Shown: positions 38,488 to 40,465 of the stretch, one piece after another
Layout of the letters: the number at the start of each line of letters is the position of its first letter
Numbering within the stretch: position 1 is the first letter of the stretch
Assembly: GCA_913057955.1 (NCBI GenBank)
Contig: CAJXOB010000009.1
Location: 1 to 40,465 of the forward strand
Length of the DNA: 40,465 nt
Reading direction: 5' to 3'
Source of the DNA: an uncultured Gammaproteobacteria bacterium
GTDB lineage: Bacteria > Pseudomonadota > Gammaproteobacteria > PS1 > Pseudothioglobaceae
Translations under genes and position numbers: made by a program
Notes under the pieces: generated by a model
Database searches by the model: none
The model's input: only the letters and a program-made list of their open reading frames with translations
Told to the model about the DNA's origin: nothing

Positions 38488-39677
38488 TGAACGAAATAAA
38501 TAACCCTAACTTTAAAGATAAAGAGTTCTTGATTGGCCATATCAAATCAATTATGGGTTTTTATCATCCTCATTGCATTGATAATGAAACTGGTGGTTTT
38601 TTCCAGCACTTTAAAGATGATGGAAGTATTTATGACCTTGACACTAGGCACTTGGTAAGCAGCACTCGCTTCATTTTTAATTATTCAATGGCCGCAATGC
38701 AATTTAACAATGTTGAATATATTGATGCTGCTAAGCACGGAATTGATTATTTAAGGGAGCACCATCTCAATAAAGATACGGGTGGCTATGCCTGGATGAT
38801 GAACGGCAAAGAAGTGATAGACTCAACAAATTATTGCTACGGCTTGGCATTTGTATTGCTTGCCTACTCAACTGCCTATAAGGCTGGAATTAAAGAGGCC
38901 AAGAATTATATTGAAGAGACTTTTGATTTAATGGAAAAGTATTTTTGGTCTAAAGAGCATGAGCTTTACTCTGATGAAATTAACTCGGATTGGTCGATAG
39001 TTACTAACTATCGTGGACAAAATGCCAATATGCACACCTGTGAGGCTCTTATTCAGGCATTTGAATCTACAAATGAACAGAAGTATCTAGATCGCGCACT
39101 CCTTATAGCAAAAAACATCTGCATTAGGCAGGCAGGCTTGGCTGATGGATTAATATGGGAGCATTATGATATTAATTGGCAAATTGACTGGTCATACAAC
39201 AAAGACACTCCGGATGATTTATTTCGTCCATGGGGGTTTCAAGTTGGCCATCTAACTGAGTGGGCAAAGTTACTAATTATCCTTGAAAGACATGCGGATG
39301 AAGATTGGCTCGTATCAAGAGCTCAAGAATTGTTTGATGATGCTATTGAAATGGGCTGGGATGAAAAGTCGGAAGGACTTGTTTACGGTTTTGCACCTAA
39401 TGGCGATGTTTGTGATAATGATAAGTATTTTTGGGTACAGGCGGAATCTCTTGCTGCGGCAGCAGTATTAGCTAATCGAACAGGCGATGACTACTATTGG
39501 GAATGGTATGAGCGTATATGGGAATTTAGTTGGAAGCATATGGTTGATCATGAATATGGGGCTTGGTTTAGAATTTTAGACTCAAAAAATAAGAAATACG
39601 ACAACCTTAAAAGTCCTGCAGGTAAGGTTGATTATCATACTATGGGTGCCTGCTATGAGGTCTTAAATCTGGATTAG
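38487..39677 (+). CDS. AGE (N-acylglucosamine 2-epimerase) family sugar isomerase/epimerase
   Basis: 396 aa; RHLVSSTRFIFNYSMA, NANMHTCEALIQAFE, RPWGFQVGHLTEWAKLLIIL, KYFWVQAESLAAAAVL, typical AGE superfamily. Confidence 0.88.
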   Translation: MNEINNPNFKDKEFLIGHIKSIMGFYHPHCIDNETGGFFQHFKDDGSIYDLDTRHLVSSTRFIFNYSMAAMQFNNVEYIDAAKHGIDYLREHHLNKDTGGYAWMMNGKEVIDSTNYCYGLAFVLLAYSTAYKAGIKEAKNYIEETFDLMEKYFWSKEHELYSDEINSDWSIVTNYRGQNANMHTCEALIQAFESTNEQKYLDRALLIAKNICIRQAGLADGLIWEHYDINWQIDWSYNKDTPDDLFRPWGFQVGHLTEWAKLLIILERHADEDWLVSRAQELFDDAIEMGWDEKSEGLVYGFAPNGDVCDNDKYFWVQAESLAAAAVLANRTGDDYYWEWYERIWEFSWKHMVDHEYGAWFRILDSKNKKYDNLKSPAGKVDYHTMGACYEVLNLD

Positions 39678-40465
39678 TTTAAAACCAACTGCAATGGCAG
39701 CTTAATGCTTAGACGTGTTCCTTGAGAGTCTGATGTTATATCAAGTTCGCCATCATGCAATTCAATAATAGTTTTAGTAATTGATAACCCTAACCCGCTC
39801 CCTTCTTTGTTAGATTCCGAGCCATGAAAAAATCTAATAAAAACATTTTCAATTAACTCAGGTTTAATGCCTTCACCATAATCTTTGATTTGTAAATGGG
39901 CGCAACCATCTCCCAACTTTAGACCAACATCAATAAAACCACCATCTGGACAGCCATATAGTAAAGCATTATCTATTAGGTTATCAATTGCTTCACCAAG
40001 GTATGTTTCACTCCCTAAAAGATTAATATTAGTCTCCTTACACTCAAGTGAAAGAGACACTTTTTGATTATCTGCTCGTAAGGCAAATTTTGTTAATACT
40101 TCTTGAGTTAGCTTTACCATATCTAATACGATAAATTCAGATTTGATGTTACTTTGAGAAACATGTTCCATTGATAGGATTTGCTGCGTTAGTCTTGAAG
40201 TTTTTTCTGCCGCCTTTGCTACATCCTTAACTCTAATTTGCATACTCTCAAATGACTTAGATCTAGAAGCCGCTTCAGCTTGGCTTTGAATCGCAGCTAT
40301 TGGATTTCGTAATTGATGAGCAGCATTAGCGATAAAATTATCTTTCTCAATAAAAGCCGAACTTAATTGTTTAAATAAGTTATTCATAGAGATAACAAGA
40401 CTTGAAACCTCTTGTGGTACTTCTCTTTTTATTTTTCTAAGATCATTTGGAGATCTTTTTCTTAT
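39674..40465 (-). CDS. sensor histidine kinase, C-terminal part (5' end outside window)
   Basis: H-box NFIANAAHQLRNPIAAIQSQAEAA, N-box NLIDNALLYG, GSGLGLSITKTIIELHDGEL. The frame stays open from the track start (40387) to base 40465 (IRKRSPNDLRKIKREVPQEVSSLVIS), so 40387 is not the true start. Confidence 0.92.
   Translation of the reverse strand: MRKRSPNDLRKIKREVPQEVSSLVISMNNLFKQLSSAFIEKDNFIANAAHQLRNPIAAIQSQAEAASRSKSFESMQIRVKDVAKAAEKTSRLTQQILSMEHVSQSNIKSEFIVLDMVKLTQEVLTKFALRADNQKVSLSLECKETNINLLGSETYLGEAIDNLIDNALLYGCPDGGFIDVGLKLGDGCAHLQIKDYGEGIKPELIENVFIRFFHGSESNKEGSGLGLSITKTIIELHDGELDITSDSQGTRLSIKLPLQLVLN

Noticed and set aside
38487-39677. Sulfoquinovose (SQDG headgroup) catabolism based on the AGE-family protein
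   Set aside because: No sulfoquinovosidase, SQ kinase/dehydrogenase or aldolase is seen nearby; family membership alone is insufficient.

Overview
AT-rich bacterial chromosomal window, probably from a marine gammaproteobacterium (inferred from gene content and composition; no search was run). Almost all of it is coding, mostly on the + strand. Module A (1-15226): an oxidative purine-degradation island. It holds the OHCU decarboxylase C-terminus, allantoicase, ureidoglycolate lyase, a membrane urate oxidase with a cytochrome c domain, guanine deaminase, HIU hydrolase, XdhABC, a BMP-type ABC transporter and an adenine/adenosine deaminase. Module B (15484-32508): a sugar ABC transporter, a GH36 alpha-galactosidase, a GH42 beta-galactosidase and a full set of De Ley-Doudoroff-like galactose enzymes. 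An ABC ATPase and an IclR regulator follow on the - strand, then glpD-glpK. A 14-nt sequence is shared, in inverted orientation, between the promoter region of the sugar operon and an almost perfect 25-bp palindrome in the iclR/glpD intergenic region. From this I infer a single IclR regulon that may import and degrade galactosyl-glycerols, such as the digalactosylglycerol headgroup of thylakoid DGDG or floridoside-like solutes. Module C (32555-40465): 8-oxoguanine-deaminase-like amidohydrolase, umuDC with an extended putative DNA-binding UmuD, a small orphan protein, an OmpR/EnvZ-like two-component system coupled to an AGE-family epimerase, and a second histidine kinase truncated by the window end. 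Other notable points: xdhB has no conventional start codon (probable ATT start), a strong terminator lies 10 nt before the adenine deaminase gene, and a palindrome overlaps the -10 box of the umuDC promoter. No tRNA, rRNA, CRISPR array or mobile element was recognised.
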